Assembly: GCF_019038435.1 (NCBI RefSeq)
Contig: NZ_JAGPOX010000092.1
Span: forward strand, 1-40,238
From: Nocardia alni
GTDB lineage: Bacteria > Actinomycetota > Actinomycetes > Mycobacteriales > Mycobacteriaceae
Reading direction: 5' to 3'
DNA length: 40,238 nucleotides
Part shown: positions 1 through 7,136 of the stretch, one piece after another
Numbering within the stretch: position 1 is the first letter of the stretch
How the letters are laid out: the number at the start of each line of letters is the position of its first letter
The notes under the pieces: generated by a model
What the model saw: the letters and a program-made list of their open reading frames with translations, nothing else
Databases searched by the model: none
Told to the model about the DNA's origin: nothing
Translations under genes and position numbers: made by a program

Positions 1-282
1 CGCATAGGCACCCTCACCCCCGCCACCCCCGTCCTGATCACCAGCGGCCTGAACGACGACACCGTCCCCTACCCCCAGGCCCGCCGCCTGGCCACCGACT
101 GGTGCGCCAAGAACGCCACCGTCACCTTCCGCACCAACAATCTCCCCCCGATAGCCCCGGGCGCGGTTCTCCCCAACCACTTCGGCCCCGAACTCCTCGA
201 CGGCTACGGCACCAACGGCGCCATCCCCTGGCTGTTGGCCCGGCTCAACGGAACCCCGTTGTCCGGCTGCACATTCAACTGA
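1..282 (+). CDS. Secretory (LIP-family) lipase, C-terminal end only
   Basis: The reading frame is open from the first base and stops at TGA 280-282, so only the last 93 residues are present and the start lies outside the window. The visible part has the hallmarks of the C-terminal half of secretory lipases (Pfam LIP): a beta strand with the segment LITSGLNDDTVPY, which carries the acidic member of the alpha/beta-hydrolase triad, and later NHFGPE, which holds the likely catalytic histidine. It ends in a short tail with a cysteine (SGCTFN), as in exported members that form a disulfide. The family hydrolyses acylglycerols or esters outside the cytoplasm. A second full-length LIP-family gene lies at 22931-24259. 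Confidence in the family is good; substrate is unknown. Confidence 0.8.
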   Translation, partial: RIGTLTPATPVLITSGLNDDTVPYPQARRLATDWCAKNATVTFRTNNLPPIAPGAVLPNHFGPELLDGYGTNGAIPWLLARLNGTPLSGCTFN

Positions 283-305
283 CCACGCGAGAAGCTCGGT
301 CCGAT

Positions 306-320
306 CGGCGGTGTCCGCCG
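306..320. terminator. Short hairpin after the lipase stop
   Basis: CGGCGG at 306-311 pairs with CCGCCG at 315-320 around a TGT loop, 24 bases after the lipase stop. There is no T tract. It is a plausible actinobacterial I-shaped terminator but is short and could be chance in this G+C-rich sequence. Confidence 0.3.
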
Positions 321-495
321 AGGGTGATCTCTCCTGGGCAACCGTTCGTCCCCGGGCCGGCCTGTCATCGGCATCATCCCCAGCGGATCAGCGGGATCGA
401 AGTAGACGATCGGGGCCGACGGCCTGGCTGACTCGGCGCCCTCATCGACTCGATCAGCAACGCACAACCGAAAATCCACAGCCGCTAAAGAAGTC

Positions 496-522
496 GGTAC
501 CCCCGGTCGAACTCGAACCGAC
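496..522 (-). other. Degenerate tRNA 3'-end-like sequence (possible attachment-site remnant)
   Basis: On the minus strand, bases 522 to 506 read GTCGG-TTCGAGT-TCGAC, a canonical T-arm shape: a 5-bp stem (last pair G-U) closing a TTCGAGT loop. It is followed by CGGGGGT, a discriminator A and CC (505 to 496). The ending resembles the GGGGGTACC end of actinobacterial tRNA-Glu genes. No convincing D-arm, anticodon arm or matching 5' acceptor strand is visible upstream, so it is not an intact tRNA. Such 3'-end fragments are typical scars of integration sites. Seen: the T-arm fold. Inferred: the attachment-site role. Confidence 0.3.
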
Positions 523-659
523 ACTGTATTGATTCAAGTCTGCTTGGTCGACATGGCGTTCCGAGGCTCACACCAGGCAGGCACGAACGGCGCAGATTGC
601 GAAGCGGATCGACAGCTTGTCGTGGTTCAATGAGCCATGCTTTGCACGGGGTGGTTTCG

Positions 660-751
660 ATGACGGTCGCGCTGTCTCATGAAGCTCCTGACGGCTCGTT
701 GCCGGTTAGTGCGATGCAGGAAGAACTCAGCCAAGCTTATGTCCACATGCT
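660..751 (+). pseudogene. DUF4365-type nuclease gene, 5' fragment (split by IS21-family element)
   Basis: ATG at 660 is preceded by a G-rich ribosome binding site (ACGGGG about 8 bases upstream). The frame runs 30 codons, ending at M30, before the IS boundary at 751. The fragment contains EELSQAYVHM, matching the N-terminal helix of DUF4365 proteins, whose conserved Glu lies in an E..S..Y pattern. Its last five bases, ATGCT (747-751), are repeated at 2986-2990 on the other side of the element. Joining base 751 to base 2991 continues the same frame into the 3' fragment with no stop. The protein is therefore interrupted and almost certainly not made in full here. Confidence 0.8.
747..751. repeat. 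Target-site duplication, left copy (ATGCT)
   Basis: ATGCT directly precedes the element's left end and is repeated at 2986-2990 directly after its right end. Five bases fits the 4-8 bp duplications made by IS21-family transposition. Confidence 0.85.
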
Positions 752-769
752 TGTCAACGGCACGTGAAT
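752..769 (+). repeat. IS21-family left terminal inverted repeat
   Basis: TGTCAACGGCACGTGAAT pairs with the inverted right end (2968-2985) at 15 of 18 positions. The istB end of the element is on this side. Confidence 0.8.
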
Positions 770-826
770 CTTGACCACTTCTCGGCACTCGAATCGTGAC
801 CCCTCTTGGTCGGTGGGTTGATGGTT

Positions 827-1651
827 TCATTCTTCAGTTGTGCCGGCGGCGGGGACGCGGCCGAGGTCGCGGTCCTTGAGCCGGTAGCTGTCGCCTTTGA
901 GGGCGATGACCTCGGCGTGGTGGACGAGGCGGTCGATCATGGCCGCGGCGACGACGTCGTCGCCGAAGACCTCGCCCCAGCGGCCGAAGACCTTGTTGCT
1001 GGTCACGATCAGCGAGGCGCGCTCGTAGCGGGAGGAGACGAGCTGGAAGAACAGGTTGGCGGCTTCGTTCTCGAACGGGATGTAGCCGACCTCGTCGACC
1101 ACCAGTAGTGGGTAGCGGCCGAGCTTGATCAGCTCGGCCTGCAGGCGGCCGGCGTGGTGGGCTTCGGCCAGGCGGGCGACCCAGTCCGCGGCGGTGGCGA
1201 ACGCGACCCGATGCCCGGCCTGACAGGCTCGGATCGCCAGCCCGATGGCCAGGTGGGTTTTGCCGGTGCCGGGCGGGCCCAGGAACACCACGTTCTCCTT
1301 CGCGGTGACGAAATCCAGAGTGCCCAAGTGCGCGATCACATCCCGTTTGAGACCACGGGCGTGCCCGAAGTCGAACTCCTCCAACGATTTGCGGTAAGGG
1401 AATCGTGCGGAGCGGATGCGTCCCTCACCGCCGTGGGATTCGCGGGCGGAGACTTCGCGTTGCAGGCAGGCGATGAGGAATTCCTCGTGGGTCCAGTTCT
1501 CCGCGCGGGCCCGTTCGGGCAGCCGCGCGGCGGCTTCCCGCAGCGACGGCGCCTTCAACGCCCGAGTCAGGAACGTCAACTCGGCGGTGAAATCCCGCGC
1601 TGCAGTGGATGTTCTGGTCGCGGTGCTGGTTCTGGTCCGGCCGGGCATCAC
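827..1651 (-). CDS. istB: IS21-family transposition helper ATPase IstB
   Basis: AAA+ ATPase of 274 residues that loads the IstA transposase on target DNA. The Walker A motif GPPGTGKTH lies at about residues 125-133 and Walker B, LLVVDEVGY, at about 182-190, followed by SNKVFGRWGE (sensor/arginine-finger region). An N-terminal helical segment precedes the ATPase core. The length fits the family (about 250-275). The istA stop (bases 1650-1648) overlaps its start: either GTG at 1651 or ATG at 1648 is possible, and both imply translational coupling. No internal stop or frameshift is seen, so the protein should be functional. Confidence 0.95.
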   Translation of the reverse strand: MMPGRTRTSTATRTSTAARDFTAELTFLTRALKAPSLREAAARLPERARAENWTHEEFLIACLQREVSARESHGGEGRIRSARFPYRKSLEEFDFGHARGLKRDVIAHLGTLDFVTAKENVVFLGPPGTGKTHLAIGLAIRACQAGHRVAFATAADWVARLAEAHHAGRLQAELIKLGRYPLLVVDEVGYIPFENEAANLFFQLVSSRYERASLIVTSNKVFGRWGEVFGDDVVAAAMIDRLVHHAEVIALKGDSYRLKDRDLGRVPAAGTTEE

Positions 1652-2889
1652 GCCACCCCGCCTTCGATGTCAATACCGAGTGCGGTGTCGTAGTCGGTCA
1701 GATCGCGTTGCTGGACCTCTGGTTCGGGTGCCGGACGCAGGACACCGATCCGGCCGCGCCGCATCACCTTCGCCGCCTCGACATGAGTCGGGTCGGACAG
1801 GGTTTGATGCCAAGCCCAGATCCGCTCATGATCCGCGACGATCCGCCCGCCGGAGAATACTCGGACCCGCTCGAGGTCCGCGAGGATCTCGATCCGGCGC
1901 CCGATCACCGAAGGATGCACCGAATAATCGTTGGAATCCAAGCGAATGTAGTGATCACGCGGCAGTCGCGCCGACCGCCGCCAGCCGGTCTCCGGCGCCA
2001 CCGGCGGCAGCATCAGCATCGCCTGACGGTCCGCGGTGATCCGATCGGTCGGCGCGCAACCCAGCGCGCGGCGTGTCCGAGCGTTCACCAACTCCAGCCA
2101 ATCCTCGAGCTGGGTATTGAAATCGTCTGGGCCACTGAATGTTCGCCTCGGAAGGAACGAGCGTTCGAGATAGTCGTGAGCTCGTTCGATCATGCCTTTG
2201 GCTTCGGGATCGGCGGGCTTGCAGACGAGCACTTTCGTGCCCAGCGTTCCGCGGAAGGCTTGACATTCGGCGGTGAGTTCACTACGCCCGCCGCGCCAAC
2301 GACCGATCGCTCCTTCGCCATCCCAAACCAAAACCCTTGGCACCGAACCCAACCGGTGAATATGAGACCACCAGCCAGCGAACAGGTCTTCGGCATGCCG
2401 CGACGGGATCAACATCGCGGTCAGCCACCGCGAATAGCCCAGCACCATCGTCAGCACCGGTAGCTGTTTCGGGCCGCGGACCTGCCCGAACCCGACCGGC
2501 AGCTCGATCGGCGGGAACCAGAAATCGCATTGGGCGACCTCTCCGGCGACATACGCGGTCCGCGACGCCGGGTCCGGCGGCAGATACGCCGGACGCAACT
2601 CCGCGACCCGGCCCGAGAGCACCCGCACCGACCGGGTCCAGCCGATCCGCTCGGCGATCACCGTCGCCGGCATCGTGGGATACACCTTCAGCAACTCGCG
2701 GATCTGCGGCTCGACCGCGTCCACGATCGACCCCTTCGGCCGCCGCTCGTATCTCGGCGGCCTGTCCGAGGCCACAGCTGCCCGCACGGTGTTGCGGGAC
2801 ACGCCCATCAACCGGGCGATCGCCTTGATCGGAACACCCTCTGAGCGGTGCAAACGACGGATCTCTGCCCAATCTTCCACAGCAAGCAT
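1648..2889 (-). CDS. istA: IS21-family transposase IstA
   Basis: DDE-type transposase of 413 residues. An N-terminal helix-turn-helix (about residues 18-40, IKAIARLMGVSRNTVRAAV) binds the element's ends. The catalytic triad of the RNase H-fold core is visible as D122 (AQCDFW), D190 (VLVWDGEGA) and E235 (AKGMIERAHDY). The C-terminal part matches the Mu-transposase-type beta-barrel region of the family. ATG at 2889 is preceded by AGGAGG at 2896-2901 (minus strand), an ideal ribosome binding site. It overlaps istB by a few bases. The gene is intact. Confidence 0.95.
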   Translation of the reverse strand: MLAVEDWAEIRRLHRSEGVPIKAIARLMGVSRNTVRAAVASDRPPRYERRPKGSIVDAVEPQIRELLKVYPTMPATVIAERIGWTRSVRVLSGRVAELRPAYLPPDPASRTAYVAGEVAQCDFWFPPIELPVGFGQVRGPKQLPVLTMVLGYSRWLTAMLIPSRHAEDLFAGWWSHIHRLGSVPRVLVWDGEGAIGRWRGGRSELTAECQAFRGTLGTKVLVCKPADPEAKGMIERAHDYLERSFLPRRTFSGPDDFNTQLEDWLELVNARTRRALGCAPTDRITADRQAMLMLPPVAPETGWRRSARLPRDHYIRLDSNDYSVHPSVIGRRIEILADLERVRVFSGGRIVADHERIWAWHQTLSDPTHVEAAKVMRRGRIGVLRPAPEPEVQQRDLTDYDTALGIDIEGGVA

Positions 2890-2967
2890 CCCTTCGTCCT
2901 CCTGGCTCGGTTAGAACCAGCGTCCCGACCAAAGGGGTCAATTTTCAGATGCCACGCGGGGGTCAGT

Positions 2968-2985
2968 ATTCACGTTCTGTCGACA
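2968..2985 (-). repeat. IS21-family right terminal inverted repeat
   Basis: Read on the minus strand from 2985 it gives TGTCGACAGAACGTGAAT, the partner of the left end. It lies upstream of istA, where the promoter of the istAB operon is expected. Confidence 0.8.
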
Positions 2986-2990
2986 ATGCT
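2986..2990. repeat. Target-site duplication, right copy (ATGCT)
   Basis: Second copy of the 5-bp ATGCT duplication, directly after the right terminal repeat. Here it is read as codon ATG plus CT of the interrupted nuclease gene, in frame with the downstream fragment. Confidence 0.85.
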
Positions 2991-3420
2991 AGCGAGCTCC
3001 TGCGGCCTGTCCCTGGGGCGGTGGTCGCAGGACTATGACTGCAAGGACGTGACTCTCAGCTCCAGTGTCGACTACTCACCGTACATGTACGGTCCGGGCA
3101 TCGACATGCAGCTCAAGTGCTCAGGTCAAATAACGATAGAGCGAAAAGATACGATCGCTTGGTCGCTGGATTCCAGAGCGTATGACAAGATGTCTCGGCT
3201 GAACCGCTCGAACCCTGCGCTATTCTGTGTGCTTGTGACACCTGCGGAGGTGGGGCGTTGGCTCAAGCTGGATCATGACGGTCTTCTGGCCCGTAGTCAT
3301 ATGTATTGGCACTGGGGTCATGAGCTCCCGGCTCTGAAGAAGGAACAGAAAAGTCAGACGGTTCAAAGAGCACTTGCTGACACCGAGATCGTTACTCGAA
3401 TTAATAGAGGAGGCGAGTAA
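2991..3420 (+). pseudogene. DUF4365-type (PD-(D/E)XK-like) nuclease gene, 3' fragment
   Basis: This carries residues 31-173 of the reconstructed protein and ends at TAA 3418-3420. It contains the Asp-rich segment QDYDCKD (about residues 44-50) and GIDMQLK (about 68-73). Together with the N-terminal Glu these fit the E...D...(D/E)xQxK arrangement of DUF4365 restriction-endonuclease-like folds. DUF4365 proteins are often linked to defence or mobile DNA; no specific activity is proven. A frame open from 2848 reads out of the IS into this fragment, so a chimeric product is conceivable but would lack the conserved N-terminal helix. Base composition is clearly less G+C-rich than the core genes. The stop directly abuts the ATG of the next gene. 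Confidence 0.75.
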
Positions 3421-4620
3421 ATGGCAACCGGCAATAGCTCCGTCGAGTCAATAGTTGAGTACGAAGATATTCTGACACCGGCTAACGTAGCCCAGTTTCT
3501 CGCTACTCGAAACTGGACAAAAAAAGTCGATCGTCGCTTCGATCAGGTGTGGGTACTCGAGGAAGGCGATGGTCAGCGACCGGTATCTGTGCTACTTCCT
3601 CGGGAACCTACTTTTGTCGACTACGACAGGCGGCTTCGAGAGGCGATAAGTGTTTTAACCGGGGCATATGATCTAGAATTACCCGAGCTCGCTGAGAAGG
3701 TTGCTTCGGTTCGCGCTGATCTCTTTTTCGTCAGAATTGATCAGAGCATGAGGGACGGCACTATTCCGCTCCGGCAGGCAGCGGGTATGCTTGAAGGTAT
3801 TGATCAAATGATCCGCGCTGCCGCGCTGTCGGCGCATAATCCGCGGTCGAGCGGCCGTGGTCGAATTCCGGATTATGTCAACGAGTTTCTGAATGATGAT
3901 ATCCGTATGGGGCATACGAAGAAGGGGAGTTTTGTAATTACGGTCGCGGCGCGTATTGATGACATCGAACCCGATGTTCCGCAGGCCAGCGCCTCGGGTG
4001 AGTCCGACCCGGTAACGTCAAGCTTCACACGTCGGGTAATGATGTCACTGGCGAGGAGCCTCGATGTTACACGTAGATTTGCTGCAGCGCCGAGTAACTT
4101 TGCCGATGTCGACGAAGCAATGGATCAGGGGCTGAGGTTGCAGGTTGTACAAGCTCTCCAGGAAATGAGCGCTTCGGAAGGGCTTCGCGGTCTCGACCTA
4201 TCTTTCGAATGGGCGGCTGCTGAACCGCAGCGTGTTCCGGTTCCGACTCGTATATCCTTGGATCGAACCGCAATTGACGGGTTATTGGAAGTTGAAAGAC
4301 GGCTGATACGGAGAACAGAGCCGGAGAGGGCCACGTTAGTGGGTCTCGTGAAGGAACTAAAACTGGAGGAGGACGGTGATTCTCCTGACGATCAGAGTGG
4401 CGATGCCATAATTCATGCCGAAGTTGGCAATCGAACTCGCCGAGTAGCCATCCCGCTTGCCGGTGTCGACTGGCAGCTAGCGATATCGGCCTTGCGTGCC
4501 AGAGTTCCACTTATGGCGACGGGTGAACTGGGCAAGCGAGGCAATACTTGGCGACTGAATGAGCCGATAGAATTAGATCGTTCATATCTGGAGTCAGTTC
4601 TGTCCGGACGCCCGAAATAA
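3421..4620 (+). CDS. Uncharacterised 399-residue partner of the DUF4365 nuclease
   Basis: ATG 3421 follows the nuclease stop (3418-3420) with no gap and has GGAGG at 3410-3414, so the two genes form an operon with coupled translation. I do not recognise a named domain. The N-terminus (LTPANVAQFLATRNW, about residues 18-32), a polar segment ending VSVLLPREPTFVDYDRRL (about 55-72) and KKGSFVITV plus SSFTRRVMMSL (about 167-210) resemble, from memory, a widespread uncharacterised actinobacterial family of about 400 residues found beside nuclease-like genes. No signal peptide or membrane helix is visible, so it is probably cytosolic. The first 60 bases hold only 30 G/C, far below neighbouring core genes, suggesting transfer. 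It is intact while its partner is broken. Confidence 0.7.
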   Translation: MATGNSSVESIVEYEDILTPANVAQFLATRNWTKKVDRRFDQVWVLEEGDGQRPVSVLLPREPTFVDYDRRLREAISVLTGAYDLELPELAEKVASVRADLFFVRIDQSMRDGTIPLRQAAGMLEGIDQMIRAAALSAHNPRSSGRGRIPDYVNEFLNDDIRMGHTKKGSFVITVAARIDDIEPDVPQASASGESDPVTSSFTRRVMMSLARSLDVTRRFAAAPSNFADVDEAMDQGLRLQVVQALQEMSASEGLRGLDLSFEWAAAEPQRVPVPTRISLDRTAIDGLLEVERRLIRRTEPERATLVGLVKELKLEEDGDSPDDQSGDAIIHAEVGNRTRRVAIPLAGVDWQLAISALRARVPLMATGELGKRGNTWRLNEPIELDRSYLESVLSGRPK

Positions 4621-4630
4621 TCGGGCGTCC
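4606..4630 (+). terminator. Intrinsic terminator overlapping the stop codon of the accessory operon
   Basis: A perfect 10-bp stem (4606-4615 with 4621-4630) closes a 5-base AATAA loop that contains the TAA stop. A short T run (TTTTT, 4638-4642) follows. It ends the two-gene module. Confidence 0.75.
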
Positions 4631-4907
4631 TCGTGAGTTTTTCGGCCTCGCCTTCGGCCATGCATAACGGCGATTCGTTGTGTAGGGCTTGATTCGGCAA
4701 TTGCTCCGTACATCGGCCGGTGAGGCAGGGGCGGTCGACTCGTGCAGCCTGCGTCGACGAGCCGTGAATAAGCGTTACGCGTCGCGGAAGAGGCGGCCCG
4801 GACAGAAGATAGCCTAAAGTTTGCCGAAAGCGGTGCGTGTCGCCTCGCCGATGGCGGATACTCGGCGAAGTAGTACCGAGCTGCTCCCCAGTGAGAGGAG
4901 ATACCGC

Positions 4908-5942
4908 ATGAAGGCTGTGCAATATCGGGCTATCGGCGCGGCGCCCGAGGTGGTCACCGTTCCGGATCCTGAGCCGGGGCCGGGTGAGGTGCTGTTGCGG
5001 GTCACCGCGGCGGGGGTGTGTCACTCCGATATCGCCGTGATGTCGATGCCCGAGGTGGGGTTTCCGTTGCCGCTGACGCTCGGTCACGAGGGGGCCGGTA
5101 CCGTGGCCGCGCTCGGGGCCGGGGTCACCGGATTCGAGATCGGGGATTCGGTGGCGGTGTATGGGCCGTGGGGGTGTGGGACGTGTCCGGCGTGTGCGGC
5201 GGGGAGGGAGAACTACTGTGTGCGGGCCGGTGAATTGGGGATTCATCCGCCGGGGTTGGGGGCGCCGGGGGCGATTGCCGAATATTTGATCGTCGATGAC
5301 GCGCGGCATCTGGTGCCGCTGGATGGGCTGGATCCGGTCCGGTCGGTGCCGCTCACCGATGCGGGGCTGACGCCCTACCATGCGATCAAGAAGTCGCTGT
5401 GCAAATTGATCCCCGGCAGTACGGCGGTGGTCATCGGTACCGGCGGGCTCGGGCATGTCGGGATTCAGTTGTTGCGGGCGCTGAGCCCGGCGCGAGTGAT
5501 CGCGCTCGACGTGAGTCAGGACAAGCTGGCGTTGGCGCGGGCCGTCGGTGCGCACGAGACGGTGGTCTCCGACGACAAGGCGGCGGCCCGGGTGCGGGAG
5601 TTGACCGGCGGGCGCGGTGCTACAGCGGTTTTCGACTTCGTGGGCGCGCCGCCGACCACCGCGACCGCCGGCGCGTGCGTCGCGATGGAGGGCGACGTGA
5701 CGATCGTCGGGCTCGGCGGCGGCACGCTACCGGTCGGGTTCGGTGTGCTGCCGTACGAGGTGAACGTCATGTCCCCGTATTGGGGCAGCCGCGGTGAACT
5801 GCTGGAGGTCCTGGATCTGGCGCGGGCGGGCGCCGTCGAGGTGCATGTCGAGACCTTTTCCCTCGATGAGGCGCCGCTGGCCTACGAACGCCTGCACGCG
5901 GGCAAGATCGACGGGCGCGCCGTGATCCTGCCCAACGGCTGA
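4908..5942 (+). CDS. Zinc-dependent NAD(P) alcohol dehydrogenase, ADH-A type
   Basis: Medium-chain dehydrogenase of 344 residues that interconverts alcohols with aldehydes or ketones using NAD(P). ATG 4908 was chosen over upstream in-frame starts because GAGAGGAG sits at 4893-4900. Catalytic-zinc ligands C38 (GVCHSD) and H60-E61 (LGHEG) and the structural-zinc cluster C90, C93, C96, C104 (WGCGTCPAC...NYC) are complete. The Rossmann motif GTGGLGHVG begins near residue 181. The sequence is very close, from memory, to Rhodococcus ruber ADH-A, a broad secondary-alcohol dehydrogenase of 345 residues. It stands alone, downstream of the accessory module, and converges on the next gene. The physiological substrate is not shown. 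Confidence 0.92.
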   Translation: MKAVQYRAIGAAPEVVTVPDPEPGPGEVLLRVTAAGVCHSDIAVMSMPEVGFPLPLTLGHEGAGTVAALGAGVTGFEIGDSVAVYGPWGCGTCPACAAGRENYCVRAGELGIHPPGLGAPGAIAEYLIVDDARHLVPLDGLDPVRSVPLTDAGLTPYHAIKKSLCKLIPGSTAVVIGTGGLGHVGIQLLRALSPARVIALDVSQDKLALARAVGAHETVVSDDKAAARVRELTGGRGATAVFDFVGAPPTTATAGACVAMEGDVTIVGLGGGTLPVGFGVLPYEVNVMSPYWGSRGELLEVLDLARAGAVEVHVETFSLDEAPLAYERLHAGKIDGRAVILPNG

Positions 5943-5951
5943 ACACCCGGG

Positions 5952-5982
5952 CCGCCGATCCTCTCGTCGAACAGATCGGCGG
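5952..5982. terminator. Hairpin between convergent dehydrogenase genes
   Basis: CCGCCGATC (5952-5960) pairs perfectly with GATCGGCGG (5974-5982) around a 13-base loop, between the stops at 5942 and 6000. Probably a shared bidirectional terminator. Confidence 0.55.
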
Positions 5983-5999
5983 GCGGGTTCGTGGTCGGT

Positions 6000-7004
6000 T
6001 CAGGCGAGGTCCAGCAGGACCTTGCCGACCGCGCCGCCCTCGACCGCGTCGTGGGCGTCGGCGGTCTTGCTCAGGTCGAAGTGATGCAGTGGGAGTCCGG
6101 CCTCCTCGCCTGCACCCAGGGCGTTGTCGGTGAGGGCGGCGGTGATGTCCTGAATGGCCGCTTGCAGCAGCGGCTCGGCGAGGGTGTACAGGATCGTGAA
6201 CTGGAAGCGCAGGTTCTTGCTGTACGTTTCGCGTATCGGCAGGACCAGCTCGTTGCCGCCGTTGTTGGCGTAGATCGCGACCGTGCCGTGCACCCTGGTC
6301 ACCGCCAGGTCGAGCAGGGCGTTGGCGGCCGGGGCGACCTCGGCGACGAGGTCGACGCCCTCGGGCGCGACCGCCAGGATCGCGGCGGCGGGATCGCCCT
6401 CGCGATAGTTCACGACATGCTGCGCACCGGCGGCACTCGCCAGCGCGGCCTTCTCTGGCGAGCTGACCGTCGTGACGACGGCGGCCCCGGCCCAGCGCGC
6501 CAGCTGGATCGCGGCATTGCCGACCGCGCCGGCCCCGCCTGCCACCAGCACGGTCTGCCCGGCCAGCGCGCCGGGCGCGAGGCGCTCGACGGTTCCGGAG
6601 GTCAGCAGCCGGTGTGCGGTGATGAACGGCACGCCCAGCGCCGCACCCAGGTCGAACGACGCGGTATCCGGCAGCGGTGCAACGTGATTCGCCGGTTGTG
6701 CGGTCAGCTCGACGGCGGTACCGTAGGGGCGGCCGTGCTGCGCCATGGCCAGCCAGACCCGGTCGCCGACCGCGAGGTTGTCCACTCCCGGTCCGACCGC
6801 CTCCACCGTCCCCGCACCGTCTTGCCCGGGCGAGACCTCGTCATCGATCGCCGCGATCCCCGAGCGGAATTTCCAGTCGGTCGGATTGACTCCCGCCCGG
6901 ATGACCCGGACCACCACCTCACCCGGCCCCGCGACGGGCTCGGGCCGCTCGACGAGCCGCAGGACGGAGGAGGTGCCGGTCTCGGAGTAGACGATTGCGC
7001 GCAT
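6000..7004 (-). CDS. Zinc-independent quinone reductase-like oxidoreductase (MDR family)
   Basis: 334 residues from ATG 7004 (MRAIVYSETG). GroES-like N-terminal domain with NPTDWKFRSG, then a Rossmann fold with VLVAGGAGAVGNAAIQ near residue 150; no zinc-ligand cysteines are present. This is the NADPH:quinone oxidoreductase (Qor) branch, which reduces quinones or activated double bonds with NADPH in the cytosol. It is related in layout to the second Qor-like enzyme at 24752-25660. The 132-base space to the divergent DinB gene contains a 23-bp sequence repeated exactly next to that second enzyme. The open frame extends upstream of 7004 but that part has no family match. Confidence 0.88.
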   Translation of the reverse strand: MRAIVYSETGTSSVLRLVERPEPVAGPGEVVVRVIRAGVNPTDWKFRSGIAAIDDEVSPGQDGAGTVEAVGPGVDNLAVGDRVWLAMAQHGRPYGTAVELTAQPANHVAPLPDTASFDLGAALGVPFITAHRLLTSGTVERLAPGALAGQTVLVAGGAGAVGNAAIQLARWAGAAVVTTVSSPEKAALASAAGAQHVVNYREGDPAAAILAVAPEGVDLVAEVAPAANALLDLAVTRVHGTVAIYANNGGNELVLPIRETYSKNLRFQFTILYTLAEPLLQAAIQDITAALTDNALGAGEEAGLPLHHFDLSKTADAHDAVEGGAVGKVLLDLA

Positions 7005-7079
7005 GGTCGCATTCAACACCGACGGCACCCTCGGTGTTCCGCGGACACGGTGAGCGGTAAACGCGCACTGCCGGAATCG

Positions 7080-7102
7080 GAGAACCGGCCTCCCGCTGCA
7101 TT
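7080..7102 (+). repeat. 23-bp exact repeat, copy 1
   Basis: This 23-base sequence (starting GAGAACCGGC, ending GCTGCATT) recurs exactly at 25663-25685. Here it lies in the divergent space between a Qor-like gene (start 7004, minus) and the DinB gene (start 7137, plus). The inverted partner arm found at the second copy is absent here. Confidence 0.75.
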
Positions 7103-7136
7103 CTCTCGACCAATTTGAACACACCCAAGGAAGCCC

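Larger units (their letters stand above)
283..659. other. Non-coding stretch between lipase and interrupted nuclease gene
   Basis: No frame here looks like a real protein: the open frames are rich in Arg/Pro/Ser and match no family I know. It contains the weak hairpin at 306-320 and a tRNA-3'-end-like sequence at 496-522. The sequence after about 460 is less G+C-rich than the lipase and merges into the low-G+C module. It probably includes the boundary of an acquired segment. Confidence 0.5.
752..2985 (-). mobile_element. Complete IS21-family insertion sequence, 2234 bp
   Basis: The element has both family genes, istA and istB, on the minus strand, imperfect terminal inverted repeats and a perfect 5-bp target duplication. 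The outer 18 bases of the ends (752-769, and 2985 back to 2968) match at 15 of 18 positions, both starting TGTC and ending ACGTGAAT. Further in, each end has repeated TGACC-type blocks (at about 772 and 816 on the left; on the right in reverse complement near 2959-2965 and 2935-2942), as expected for the multiple transposase-binding sites of IS21 ends. Intact ends, intact genes and an unmutated duplication suggest a recent insertion. It splits a DUF4365-type nuclease gene. Confidence 0.93.

Noticed and set aside
496..600. Complete tRNA gene
   Set aside because: Only the T-arm and acceptor 3' end are recognisable. No D-arm, anticodon stem or pairing 5' acceptor strand can be found at the required distance.
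2848..3420. A 190-residue gene starting inside the IS end
   Set aside because: Its first 46 codons are IS sequence. The terminal repeat and target duplication show that the true gene began at 660 and is interrupted. Only a chimeric product would be possible from 2848.
4413..5555. 380-residue minus-strand open frame opposite the alcohol dehydrogenase
   Set aside because: A shadow of the G+C-rich coding strand: rich in Arg, His and Pro, with no domain, and crossing the end of a well-supported gene.
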